64,000 bases of DNA from Streptomyces panaciradicis. GTDB taxonomy: Bacteria; Actinomycetota; Actinomycetes; Streptomycetales; Streptomycetaceae. The position numbers were made by a program, and so were the translations under genes. Below, in pieces: positions 45,937 to 54,437 of the stretch. The notes below the pieces were generated by a model that saw nothing but the letters and a program-made list of their open reading frames with translations, was not told the origin of the DNA and did no database searches. Within the stretch, counting starts at the first letter, position 1, and every line of letters begins with the position of its first letter. Location of the stretch: positions 186,001 through 250,000 of the forward strand of contig NZ_JAMGBF010000001.1 in assembly GCF_023516615.1 (NCBI RefSeq). The letters are read 5' to 3'.

Positions 45937-46137
45937 GTGAACGACGGCACGATCACTCTTCCCTGGCTCGTCATACGACAGGACGACAACGGCAATCGCT
46001 ACCGAGTGGGCCGGTACGCGACCCGCGCCGAGGCCCAGAAGATCGCGGACAGCCTCGACGACCGCGGCCACAAACAGCTCTACTGGGTCGAGCGGATCGG
46101 CCAGAACGGCCAGCACGGAGCGAGCACGGTGAACTGA
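45937..46137 (+). CDS. Small SPOR-like protein
   Basis: A 66-residue protein from GTG 45937 (MNDGTITLPWLVIRQDDNG). The pattern RYRVGRYATRAEAQKIADSLDDRGHKQLYWVERI is that of a single SPOR-type RNP-fold repeat: beta, helix with AEAQKIADSL, beta. SPOR domains bind denuded peptidoglycan, but this protein has no signal or membrane segment, so a cytoplasmic role is likely. The next gene, NUDIX, begins 25 bases later; cotranscription is possible. Confidence 0.8.
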   Translation: MNDGTITLPWLVIRQDDNGNRYRVGRYATRAEAQKIADSLDDRGHKQLYWVERIGQNGQHGASTVN

Positions 46138-46162
46138 TCGCCGGTGCCGTAGGCTCCCGCGC

Positions 46163-46555
46163 ATGACGGATCGGATCGTGGTGGTGGGCGCGGCCCTGCT
46201 CGACGGCCCCCGCCTCCTGGCCGCCCGCCGCAGCGCACCCGCCGCCCTCGCCGGGCGCTGGGAACTCCCCGGCGGCAAGGTGGAGCCGGGCGAGACGCCC
46301 GACGCGGCCCTGGTGCGGGAACTGCGCGAGGAACTGGGCGTGGACGCACAGGCCCTGGCGCGCGTACCGGGCGAGTGGCCGCTGAAGCCGCCGTACGTCC
46401 TCCAGGTCTGGACGGCCCGTCTCGCCCCCGGCTCCCCGGCACCCGAGCCGCTCCAGGACCACGACGCACTGCGCTGGCTCGGCCCGGACGAGATCTGGGA
46501 CGTCGACTGGCTCGACCAGGACGTGGAGGCCGTCCGCGAGGTGACCGGCGGCTGA
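46163..46555 (+). CDS. NUDIX hydrolase (MutT-like)
   Basis: A 130-residue protein with a complete Nudix box (GGKVEPGETPDAALVRELREELG; the pattern GX5EX7REUXEEXGU fits). Residues before (MTDRIVVVGAALLDGPRLLAARRS) and after (YVLQVWTARLAPGSPAPEP) match the short MutT/8-oxo-dGTP pyrophosphohydrolase group. It probably cleanses the nucleotide pool by hydrolysing oxidised NTPs to NMP. Position suggests cotranscription with the SPOR-like gene upstream. Confidence 0.93.
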   Translation: MTDRIVVVGAALLDGPRLLAARRSAPAALAGRWELPGGKVEPGETPDAALVRELREELGVDAQALARVPGEWPLKPPYVLQVWTARLAPGSPAPEPLQDHDALRWLGPDEIWDVDWLDQDVEAVREVTGG

Positions 46556-46692
46556 GCCGCACACCACCGCTACGCCGTTCGTGCCACCGTGCGCCCCGCG
46601 GGACGGTACTCGCTCCTCGATATCGGGTATGTGCCCATTAACCCCAAGAAAACCTGACATGGGGTGAGCGTCCGGCCCGGGAAGTGATCGGC

Positions 46693-47091
46693 GTGATCGA
46701 CACCGAAGGCGCCTGCGCCGAGTGGAGCTTTCCCGCCCGGCCCGGCGCGGTCAGAACCGCCCGCAGCGCCGTCCGCGGCCAACTGCACACCTGGGACCTG
46801 GACACCCTGGGCGACCTCGCGGCCCTGCTGGTCAGCGAACTCGTCACCAACTCCCTGCGGCACGCCACCGGCCCCATCGGGGTCCGCCTCGTCCGGCCCG
46901 CGGCCCTGCCCGGCGTGCTCCTGGTCGAGGTCTCCGACCCGCTCCCGGACCTGCCCCGCGAGCGCGTCGCCCGCCCCGAGGACGAGAGCGGCCGGGGACT
47001 GCAACTGGTCGCTCACTCGTCCCGCCGCTGGGGTACCCGGCCCGGAGGCGCGGGCAAGACGGTGTGGTTCGAGCTGGCGGTGCCCGGATGA
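46693..47091 (+). CDS. Anti-sigma-like HATPase_c protein
   Basis: About 132 residues from GTG 46693 (GGGAAG 8 bases upstream); GTG 46684 is an alternative. It contains the HATPase_c/RsbW-type motifs: N box LLVSELVTNSLRHATG (about 50-65) and G boxes (ESGRGLQLVAHSSRRWGTR, GAGKTVWFELAVPG). Such single-domain ATPases phosphorylate anti-anti-sigma factors or bind sigma factors; Streptomyces has many. It is followed by a PP2C phosphatase carrying the same ATPase domain, which suggests a joined signalling unit. Confidence 0.9.
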   Translation: MIDTEGACAEWSFPARPGAVRTARSAVRGQLHTWDLDTLGDLAALLVSELVTNSLRHATGPIGVRLVRPAALPGVLLVEVSDPLPDLPRERVARPEDESGRGLQLVAHSSRRWGTRPGGAGKTVWFELAVPG

Positions 47092-47349
47092 GGGTCCCGA
47101 CGCCGTACGCGGCCGCCCGGGGTGCCGACCGCGGGACCGGGGCCTCGCGGACCGGTGGCGGAGAGTGTGGTTCGACGCCGTGTCCGCTGGTTAGAAGACT
47201 GGAAGTGTTGTCACGGCCGGGACCGAAAACCGCCGGGAACGTGCTGTGATCGTGAACACCGTGTTGCGCGGCGCCGTAGTGCTGGATACTGCGGGCAGCC
47301 GCCCCCGGTGACCGGTACCGGGCGCGGTGAGCTGGAGGGGACGGTTCGC

Positions 47350-50043
47350 GTGAGCGAGATACCAGCGAAGGCCACGGAGTCCGAGGACCCGTCGGACGGC
47401 GCGAGGAGGAGTGCCGCGGGCGATCCCGCGGCGGACACGTCCCGCGCGTCGACGGACGGGCCCGAGCTGTCGTCGTCACACAGGGCGACCCGAGACACCG
47501 GTCTCGGTGACGAACCCTCCGCCGACGCCATGTGGCAGAGCAGCCCGCCCGGCTCGATCTACGACTACATCAAGGTCGCCTCCTTCTCCATCGGCCCCGA
47601 CGGCCTCGTCGACCAGTGGAGCCTGCGCGCCGAGCAGCTCTTCGGCATCCCCGCCCGGCGCGCCCTCGGCATGGACCCCATCGAGGCGTTCGTCGACCCC
47701 GACCTGCGCGAGCAGGGCCAGCGCAAGATGGCCGAGATCCTCGACGGCCGGGAGTGGACCGGCGTGGTCCCCTTCCGGGCACCCGGGACGGCCGGGGAGG
47801 GCGAGAAGGAGGGCCTGGCCGAGGTCTACGTCATGCCGACGCGGACCGAGGAGGGCGAGAAGGCCGCCGTCTGCATCGTCGTCGACGTGCGCACCCTGCG
47901 CAGCATCGAGACCGACCTCGCCGCCTCGCAGTCGATTTTCGGTCAATCCCCTTTCGGTTTCCTGCTGATCGACCCCGATCTGCGGATCCGCCGCGCCAAC
48001 CAGCAGTTCGCCCAGACCTTCGGCGGCGCCTACGGCAGCTCGCCCGAGGCCCACCGCGGCCGCGGCGTCCACGACTACCTGCGCAGCCCGGAGGCCGAAC
48101 GCGTCGCCGCGACCCTGCGCCGGGTCCTGGAGACCGGCGACTCCATCACGGACATGCACGTCACGGGCTTCCTGCCGGGCTCGGAGGAACGCCGGCACTG
48201 GTCGGTCAACCTCTACCGGGTGCACAGCGGCTCCGGACGCCCCATCGGCATCGCCTGGCTCGGCATCGACATCACCTCCCGTCGCGCCGCCGCCCGGGAG
48301 GCGGCCGCCGCACGGCGCAATCTCGCCCTGCTGAACGAGGCCGGCGCCCGCATCGGCAACTCCCTCGACCTGGAGACCACGGCCCGCGAACTCCTCGACG
48401 TCGTCGTCCCCGGCTTCTGCGACCTCGCCACGGTCGACCTCTACCAGGGCCTGCTGGCCGGCGACGAGACCCCGCCGGGCCTCGCCGACGGCAGCGCCCA
48501 GCTGCGCCGGGTCGCCTTCGCCAGCGCGGTCTCCGACGCCCCCTTCATCGGCTCCGGACCGCCCGTCGCGGTCGGCGCCGTCCACCACTACCCCTTCAAC
48601 TCGCCCTGCGCGGACGCCCTGCGCACCGCCCGCCCCCAGCTGGTGCCCGCCGAGGAGGGCGGCCTCGTCCAGTCCACGCTGGCCGTCCCGATGGTCGCCC
48701 ACGACACCGTCGTGGGACTCGTGCAGTTCGCCCGGACCAAGGGCAGCGAGCCCTTCGGCGACCGGGACCGCGATCTGGCGGTGGAGCTGGCGGCGCGTGC
48801 CGCGGTCTGCATCGACAACGCCCGCCTGTACCGCCGCGAGCACGAACGGGCCCTGATACTGCAGCGCTCCCTGCTCCCACCGGGCGACCCGGTCGCCGCC
48901 GGCCTGGACATCGCCTGCCGCTACCTGCCGGGCAACTCCTCCGCCGACCGCCCCAGCGAGGTCGGCGGCGACTGGTTCGACGTCATCGAACTGCCCGGCC
49001 ACCGCACGGCCCTGGTCGTCGGCGACGTCATGGGCCGCGGACTGCGCGCCGCGGTGGCCATGGGCGAACTCCGCTCCGCGGTCCGCACGCTCGCCCTCCT
49101 CGACCTCGAACCGGCCGAGGTGCTCAGCGCGCTGGACGAGATCGCGCGGGGCCTCGGCGCTCCGGGCGGGGTCCAGCAGGCCACCCGCGCGGCCCGGCGC
49201 CCCCGCGAGGCCGACCTCTCCGAGGTGTACCTGGCGACCTGCGTCTACGCGGTCTACGACTCGGTGACGCGCCGCTGCACGTTCGCCAACGCCGGGCATC
49301 TGCCGCCGGTGCTCGTCGAGCCGGGCGAGGACGCTCTGATGCTGGACGTGCCGCCCGGGATGCCACTGGGCGTGGGCGGGGAGCCCTTCGAGGAGGTGGA
49401 GGTCGAACTCCCCGAAGGCGCCCTGCTCGCGCTCTACACGGATGGACTGGTCGAAAGCCGCGATCACCCCCTCGACGAGGGCCTCCAGGCGTTCGTCGGC
49501 GCGCTCACCGATCCCACCCGCCCCCTGGAGGACGTCTGCGACCACGTCCTCAACACCCTCGACACCCACCACGGCGAGGACGACATCGCCCTGCTGATGG
49601 CCCGCGTCCAGGGCCTGCCGACCGACTCGGTCGGCGACTGGACGCTGCCGCGCGAGCCGCGCAGTGTCGGGCGGGCACGGGAGTACGCGCGCGGACAGCT
49701 GCTGTCGTGGGACCTGGAGCCCCTCGTCGACACCACGGAACTGCTGGTCAGCGAGCTGGTGACGAACGCCCTGCGGTACGGCGAGGGGGAGATCCGGCTG
49801 CGGCTGCTGCTCGACAGGACCCTGGTGTGCGAGGTCTGGGACTCCGGCCTGGTGCAGCCGCGCCGCCGGCGCGCCCGGGACACGGACGAGGGCGGCCGCG
49901 GGCTGCAGCTGGTGGGACTGCTGAGCGCGGCCTGGGGCTCGCGGCGGACCCCGCGGGGCAAGACGGTGTGGTTCGAACTGCCGTTGCCCGACGGGGAGAC
50001 GGGGCTGGCGGACCCGGCGGAGGCGTTGCTGAGCCTGTTCTGA
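47350..50043 (+). CDS. PAS-GAF-PP2C(SpoIIE)-HATPase multidomain phosphatase
   Basis: An 897-residue protein from GTG 47350, with GGAGGGG 9 bases upstream. Order of domains: acidic disordered N-terminus (1-65), PAS 1 (about 70-190), PAS 2 with FGFLLIDPDLRIRRANQQFA (about 195-310), GAF (about 330-500), SpoIIE/PP2C (about 515-740; GGDWFDVIELPGHRTALVV, GDVMGRG) and an HATPase_c domain (about 760-885; LLVSELVTNALRYGEGE, DEGGRGLQLVGLL). It probably senses small molecules or redox state and dephosphorylates an anti-sigma antagonist. Similar in layout to the PP2C at 6.8-8.9 kb. Confidence 0.93.
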   Translation: MSEIPAKATESEDPSDGARRSAAGDPAADTSRASTDGPELSSSHRATRDTGLGDEPSADAMWQSSPPGSIYDYIKVASFSIGPDGLVDQWSLRAEQLFGIPARRALGMDPIEAFVDPDLREQGQRKMAEILDGREWTGVVPFRAPGTAGEGEKEGLAEVYVMPTRTEEGEKAAVCIVVDVRTLRSIETDLAASQSIFGQSPFGFLLIDPDLRIRRANQQFAQTFGGAYGSSPEAHRGRGVHDYLRSPEAERVAATLRRVLETGDSITDMHVTGFLPGSEERRHWSVNLYRVHSGSGRPIGIAWLGIDITSRRAAAREAAAARRNLALLNEAGARIGNSLDLETTARELLDVVVPGFCDLATVDLYQGLLAGDETPPGLADGSAQLRRVAFASAVSDAPFIGSGPPVAVGAVHHYPFNSPCADALRTARPQLVPAEEGGLVQSTLAVPMVAHDTVVGLVQFARTKGSEPFGDRDRDLAVELAARAAVCIDNARLYRREHERALILQRSLLPPGDPVAAGLDIACRYLPGNSSADRPSEVGGDWFDVIELPGHRTALVVGDVMGRGLRAAVAMGELRSAVRTLALLDLEPAEVLSALDEIARGLGAPGGVQQATRAARRPREADLSEVYLATCVYAVYDSVTRRCTFANAGHLPPVLVEPGEDALMLDVPPGMPLGVGGEPFEEVEVELPEGALLALYTDGLVESRDHPLDEGLQAFVGALTDPTRPLEDVCDHVLNTLDTHHGEDDIALLMARVQGLPTDSVGDWTLPREPRSVGRAREYARGQLLSWDLEPLVDTTELLVSELVTNALRYGEGEIRLRLLLDRTLVCEVWDSGLVQPRRRRARDTDEGGRGLQLVGLLSAAWGSRRTPRGKTVWFELPLPDGETGLADPAEALLSLF

Positions 50044-50119
50044 GGCGCGGTTCCGGCGCGGTTCCGGTGCCCTGGCGCGTGCGGGTTCGTCGTGGCCGGT
50101 CGCGCCGTTCCCCGCGCCC

Positions 50120-51505
50120 CTAACGGGGCGCCTGAGGCGACCGGCTGATGTCCTGTTCCGCCAATTCCAGGGCCCGGACGGCCAGGGGGTCGGCCGCCGG
50201 GTCCTCGGAGAGGAGCAGGCGGCGGGCCTCCGCCAGACGGGTGCGGGCCTCGGCGCCCACCTGTCCCCGGTGCGTGGCGACGAAGTCGTCCGCGGTGGTG
50301 ACGGAGTGCCGCGCGACCAGCCGCGCGGCGGCCGACAGCACACCGTCCCGGGGCGGACCGGCCGCCCGCACGATGCGCCGCAGGGCGTCCAGCGGGTCGT
50401 ACGGCCCGGCGATCAGGTCCTCCCGCACACCGGTCAGGACCCGGTCGGCCGCGGGGTCCCGCCTCCCGGCGAGGGCCGCCTCGGCGCCCGTCAGCGCCGC
50501 CGGGACCAGGGACGCGGCCGCCGTCAGGGCCGCGGCGAGGCGGTCGACGCCGGCGACGAGCGAGGCGGCCAGGGCGATGTCCTCCTCGGCGGCACGCAGA
50601 TGCCGCGCGGCCTGCTCCGCCTCTCCCAGGTCGGAGCTCTGCCGGGCCTGGTTGAGGACGGTCGTGGCGGACACCAGCCGGTCCTTGGCCCGTTCCACAT
50701 GGCCGGCGACGGAGGCGGTCGCGGTGCGCCCGTAGCGGCCGGTGAGGTCGGCGACGGTCGCCCCGGCCGCCGCGATACTGCCGGTGAGGTCCCGGAAGCG
50801 GGCCTCCGCGACCTCCAGCGCCGGCCCCAGCCCGTCGCCCTCCAGAGCGCGCAGCCGGTCCAGCGCCTCCCGCCGCGCGTCCAGCCGCCGCACCGCCTCC
50901 GCGCACCGCCCGACGATCCCGGCGAGCAGGTGCCGCCGGGCCGTGTCGTCGCCCGGCACCCCGTCGTCGTACCGCTGCCGCATCCGGAACGCGGCGGCGA
51001 GCTCCGCCTCGGCGCCCTCCAGGGCCTGCGCGAAGGGGGCGACGGCCTCGGCGCCCGCCCGTTCTTCGGCGAAGTCGAGTTCCTCCCCGTCCGCCCGGAC
51101 CCGGTCGTCCGTCTCGGCCAGCAACGCGCGGGTGCGTCCGTCGAGTTCGGCGAGGTCGGGCAGGGCGGCGGGCACGAGCCGGCCCCCGGCGGGTTCCGCG
51201 CGGGTCCGGCCGTGGCGGGCGCGCCGCACGACGACGTATCCGGCGAGTATCCCCGCCGCCCCGACGACGGCCAGCGGCAGCAACAGATAGGTGGCCGACG
51301 TCTCGTCCCGCGCGGCGTCGCTCGCGCTCGCGGCCGGCGGATGCGCACGGGTGTCCGGAACCGGGGCGCCGGTATTGATCGTCATTCCCGGCAACACCAG
51401 CCACACCACCCCGGCCAGTCCGCCCACCAGGGTGTGCACGATCCGCACGGATATGTGGGACGGCGAGGCCCGCCGCGGCCGCCCCCGGATCAAGGATGAC
51501 GTCAT
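50120..51505 (-). CDS. Membrane protein with long helical C-terminus, TPM-family-like lacking TPM
   Basis: About 461 residues from ATG 51505. Two hydrophobic segments lie near residues 25-45 (TLVGGLAGVVWLVLPGM) and 73-92 (YLLLPLAVVGAAGILAGYVV), with a short exported loop between. The remaining ~360 residues are Ala/Arg/Glu-rich helices of coiled-coil type. Streptomyces TPM-domain proteins have this C-terminal half, but the TPM domain that normally sits between the two membrane helices is absent here (a loop of only about 25 residues). Function unknown. It is divergent from the GH18-like gene. Confidence 0.75.
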   Translation of the reverse strand: MTSSLIRGRPRRASPSHISVRIVHTLVGGLAGVVWLVLPGMTINTGAPVPDTRAHPPAASASDAARDETSATYLLLPLAVVGAAGILAGYVVVRRARHGRTRAEPAGGRLVPAALPDLAELDGRTRALLAETDDRVRADGEELDFAEERAGAEAVAPFAQALEGAEAELAAAFRMRQRYDDGVPGDDTARRHLLAGIVGRCAEAVRRLDARREALDRLRALEGDGLGPALEVAEARFRDLTGSIAAAGATVADLTGRYGRTATASVAGHVERAKDRLVSATTVLNQARQSSDLGEAEQAARHLRAAEEDIALAASLVAGVDRLAAALTAAASLVPAALTGAEAALAGRRDPAADRVLTGVREDLIAGPYDPLDALRRIVRAAGPPRDGVLSAAARLVARHSVTTADDFVATHRGQVGAEARTRLAEARRLLLSEDPAADPLAVRALELAEQDISRSPQAPR

Positions 51506-51599
51506 CTTTCGGAGCGTATGGGCAGGAATGCGGGCCCGCGACCGGTGTGCGTCCGGGGTGGGGGAGGGTGCGGCGCACGGGGAGGGCGAGGGGAGACGG

Positions 51600-52694
51600 A
51601 TGGACACCGCGGAACGCACGGAGAACACCGGCGAGGAGGCCACCGGACGACGCCGCTGGAACCGCGGGCTCCGGCTGCCGCGGTGGTCCCGCCGGGCCCG
51701 TCGGGTCCGGCGGATCACGCTCGGTGTCCTCCTCGCCGTGCTCCTCCCGCTGCTGGCCGCCGAGGTCACCCTCCGCGTGAACTACACGGGCGACCCCGCC
51801 GAGGGCACCCGCACCCGCGACCGCGACGCGCTCTGGCTCGGCCACGCCTGGGTCGACGGGCGCAGGACCGACGCGGACGTCACCGCCCTCGTCCACCGGC
51901 TGCGGGACACCGGCGTCCGCGACCTGTACGTCCACGCCGGCCCCCTGGAACACGACGGGACGCTGCCGAAGTCGGCCTACCCGAAGGCCCGTTGGCTGAT
52001 CGACAACCTGCGGCACAAGGCGCCGCACGTGCGCGTGCAGGCCTGGCTGGGCGACGAGGTGGCCCCCGAGAAGCCGTACGCGATGCATCTGGAGCGCCCG
52101 GCGACCCGCGCGGCCGTCGTCGCCTCCACCCGGCAGATCCTGGCCGCCGGATTCGCCGGCGCGCACTTCGACCTGGAGCCCCTGCACTCCGGCGACCGCG
52201 ACTACCTCGCCCTGCTGGACTCCCTGCACCGCGTCACCCGCGCCCACGGCGCCGTGCTCTCCGTCGCCGCCCACCAGATCGACCCGCTGCCCGGCTTCCA
52301 CTCCTTCTGGGGGACGGTCACCGGCCACCCCAAGTGGTGGTCGCAGGCGTACTTCGGGCAGGTCGCGCGCCGCGTCGACCAGATCGCCGTGATGTCGTAC
52401 GACACCATGCAGCCGATGCCGAGCCTGTACGGCGGCTATGTCGCCCAGCAGACCTCGCTGGCCCTGGAGGCCACCCCGGACTCCACCGACCTCCTGATGG
52501 GCCTGCCCTTCTACCACGAGAACCGCTTCGGCCACTGGGCGCGTGCCGAGACCGTCCCCGCCGCCGTCCGCGGCGTCCGCCTCGGCCTGTCCCGCACGGA
52601 CGCCGACCGCCCCGCCTTCGGAGTCGCCCTCTACGTCGACTTCGCGGCGACGGAGGCGGACTGGACGGCGTACCGGAGAGACTGGGTCCGGTGA
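51600..52694 (+). CDS. Membrane-anchored GH18-like TIM-barrel protein
   Basis: A 364-residue protein from ATG 51600, with GAGGGGAG upstream. A basic N-terminus precedes one membrane helix (about 38-57: RITLGVLLAVLLPLLAAEV), so the barrel is extracytoplasmic. The barrel has a strand with HFDLEPL (near 190), similar to the DxxDxE region of glycoside hydrolase family 18 but with only FDLE, and MSYDTMQPMPSLYGGY (near 265), which matches the GH18 MxYD substrate-binding motif. It could bind or cut a polysaccharide; catalytic competence is uncertain. The phosphotransferase-like gene overlaps its stop (GTGA). Confidence 0.8.
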   Translation: MDTAERTENTGEEATGRRRWNRGLRLPRWSRRARRVRRITLGVLLAVLLPLLAAEVTLRVNYTGDPAEGTRTRDRDALWLGHAWVDGRRTDADVTALVHRLRDTGVRDLYVHAGPLEHDGTLPKSAYPKARWLIDNLRHKAPHVRVQAWLGDEVAPEKPYAMHLERPATRAAVVASTRQILAAGFAGAHFDLEPLHSGDRDYLALLDSLHRVTRAHGAVLSVAAHQIDPLPGFHSFWGTVTGHPKWWSQAYFGQVARRVDQIAVMSYDTMQPMPSLYGGYVAQQTSLALEATPDSTDLLMGLPFYHENRFGHWARAETVPAAVRGVRLGLSRTDADRPAFGVALYVDFAATEADWTAYRRDWVR

Positions 52695-53686
52695 GCCGTA
52701 CCCGACAGCACCTGACCCCCGCCGACCTCACCCCTCTCACCCGCGCCGCCCTCGGCCCGTCCCGGACCCCCGTCGCCGTGACCCGGCTGCGCGGCGGCAG
52801 CAAGAAGGGCGCCTACCGGCTCCACCTCGACGACGGCTCCACCGCCGTCGCCTACGTGTGGTCCCCCGACGAGGACTACTGGGACGCCGGCCCGCCCGAC
52901 CCGCGCGACCCCTTCTCCCACGGCACCGGCCTCGGCCTGTTCACCGCGGCGCACGACCGGCTGGCCGGTGCCGGCGTGCGCACGCCCCGGCTCCGGTACG
53001 CCGACGCCACCCGCGCCCACCTGCCCGCGGACGCGGCCGTCGTGGAGGACGTCACCGGCGGCAGCCTGGAGGAGGCCCTGCGGCACGATACGCGGACGGC
53101 GGCCACGGCCCTGCGGCGCCTGGCGGACACGCTCGCCGTCCTGGACGCCCAGCGGGGCCCGGCCTTCGGCAAGGTCGCGCTCGTCGACAACGGCGGCGTC
53201 TCGTACGGCGATTCGTGCGAGCGGCGGGTCCTGGACGGCGCCCTGCGCAGCGTCGAGGAGGCCGCCCTGCGCGAACCGCGGGTGGCCGCCGTACGGGCCG
53301 AGTTCGCGGATTTCCTGCGGACCCTCGCCGCCGAGGTCGGCCCCCGCACCCGTCACAGCCTCGTCCACGGCGAACTGGGGCCCGACCACGTCCTGTTGAC
53401 CGCCGACGGCCATCCGGCGCTCATCGACATCGAGGGCCTGCTCTACTTCGACGCGGAGTGGGAGCACGTCTTCCTCGAACTGCGCTTCGGCCCCCACTAC
53501 GACCTGCTGCGCACCCCGGACCTGGACCCCGCCCGTCTGCGCCTGTACCGCCTGGCCATGCATCTCGGCCTGGTCTCGGGGCCGTTGACCCTGATCGAGG
53601 GTGACTTCCCCGAGCCCGAAGTGATGCGGGGGATCGCCGAGTTCAATCTCGGGCGGGCCCTCAGTCTGCTGCGGACCGCCTCCTGA
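52691..53686 (+). CDS. Aminoglycoside phosphotransferase-fold protein, variant catalytic loop
   Basis: A 331-residue protein starting at GTG 52691, overlapping the upstream stop by GTGA. The APH/choline kinase-like fold is shown by GGSKKGAYRLHLDDGSTAVAYV, VVEDVTGGSLEEAL and LVHGELGPDHVLLTADGHPALIDIEGLLYFDAEWE. The catalytic loop usually reads HxDxxxxN; here it is HGELGPDH (near residue 226), with Glu and His at the key sites, and the DFE-like motif is IDIEG. Kinase activity may be lost or altered. It ends 26 bases inside sdhB, convergently. Confidence 0.82.
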   Translation: MSRTRQHLTPADLTPLTRAALGPSRTPVAVTRLRGGSKKGAYRLHLDDGSTAVAYVWSPDEDYWDAGPPDPRDPFSHGTGLGLFTAAHDRLAGAGVRTPRLRYADATRAHLPADAAVVEDVTGGSLEEALRHDTRTAATALRRLADTLAVLDAQRGPAFGKVALVDNGGVSYGDSCERRVLDGALRSVEEAALREPRVAAVRAEFADFLRTLAAEVGPRTRHSLVHGELGPDHVLLTADGHPALIDIEGLLYFDAEWEHVFLELRFGPHYDLLRTPDLDPARLRLYRLAMHLGLVSGPLTLIEGDFPEPEVMRGIAEFNLGRALSLLRTAS

Positions 53687-54437
53687 TCTTCGAGCCCAGC
53701 CACACCAGCGGGTCGTACTTGCGGTCCACGGCCCGCTCCTTCAGGGGGATCAGCGCGTTGTCCGTGATCCTGATGCCCTCCGGGCACACCTCCGTGCAGC
53801 ACTTGGTGATGTTGCAGTAGCCGAGGCCGTGGTCGTCCTGGGCGGTCTTCTTGCGGTCGAGGCCGGTCTCGGCGGCCGCGTCCAGCGGGTGCATGTCCAG
53901 CTCGGCGGCGCGCATGAGGAAGCGCGGGCCGGCGTAGGCCGGCTTGTTCTCCTCGTGGTCGCGCACGACATGGCAGACGTCCTGGCACAGGAAGCACTCG
54001 ATGCACTTGCGGAACTCCTGCGAGCGGTCCACGTCCTCCTGCATCATCCGGTACTCGCCGGGACCGAGATCGGCGGGCGGCACGAAGGCCGGGACCTCCC
54101 GGGCCTTCTGGTAGTTGAAGCCGACGTCGGTCACCAGGTCCCGGACCACCGGGAAGGCGCGCAGCGGGGTGACGGTGACCGTCTCCTGAGGCGTGAACAC
54201 CGACATCCGGGTCATGCACATCAGCCGCGGCCGCCCGTTGATCTCCGCCGAGCAGGAACCGCACTTGCCCGCCTTGCAGTTCCAGCGGACCGCCAGGTCG
54301 GGCGCCTGCGTGGCCTGGAGGCGGTGGATGATGTCGAGGACCACCTCACCGTCGTTGACCTCGACCTCGAAGTCCTTCAGGCCGCCGCCCTTGACATCGC
54401 CCCGCCACACCTTGAAGCGGGCCTTGTAGCTGCTCAC
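53661..54437 (-). CDS. sdhB: Succinate dehydrogenase iron-sulfur subunit
   Basis: A 258-residue SdhB/FrdB from GTG 54437 (VSSYKARFKVWRG). The [2Fe-2S] ligands are WNCKAGKCGSC plus LMC (residues about 57-76). The C-terminal ferredoxin part has CIECFLCQDVC and CNITKCCTEVCP for the [4Fe-4S] and [3Fe-4S] clusters. It carries electrons from SdhA to the membrane subunit. The start overlaps the sdhA stop (GTGA). The tail overlaps the convergent phosphotransferase-like gene by 26 bases. Confidence 0.95.
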   Translation of the reverse strand: MSSYKARFKVWRGDVKGGGLKDFEVEVNDGEVVLDIIHRLQATQAPDLAVRWNCKAGKCGSCSAEINGRPRLMCMTRMSVFTPQETVTVTPLRAFPVVRDLVTDVGFNYQKAREVPAFVPPADLGPGEYRMMQEDVDRSQEFRKCIECFLCQDVCHVVRDHEENKPAYAGPRFLMRAAELDMHPLDAAAETGLDRKKTAQDDHGLGYCNITKCCTEVCPEGIRITDNALIPLKERAVDRKYDPLVWLGSKIRRRSAAD

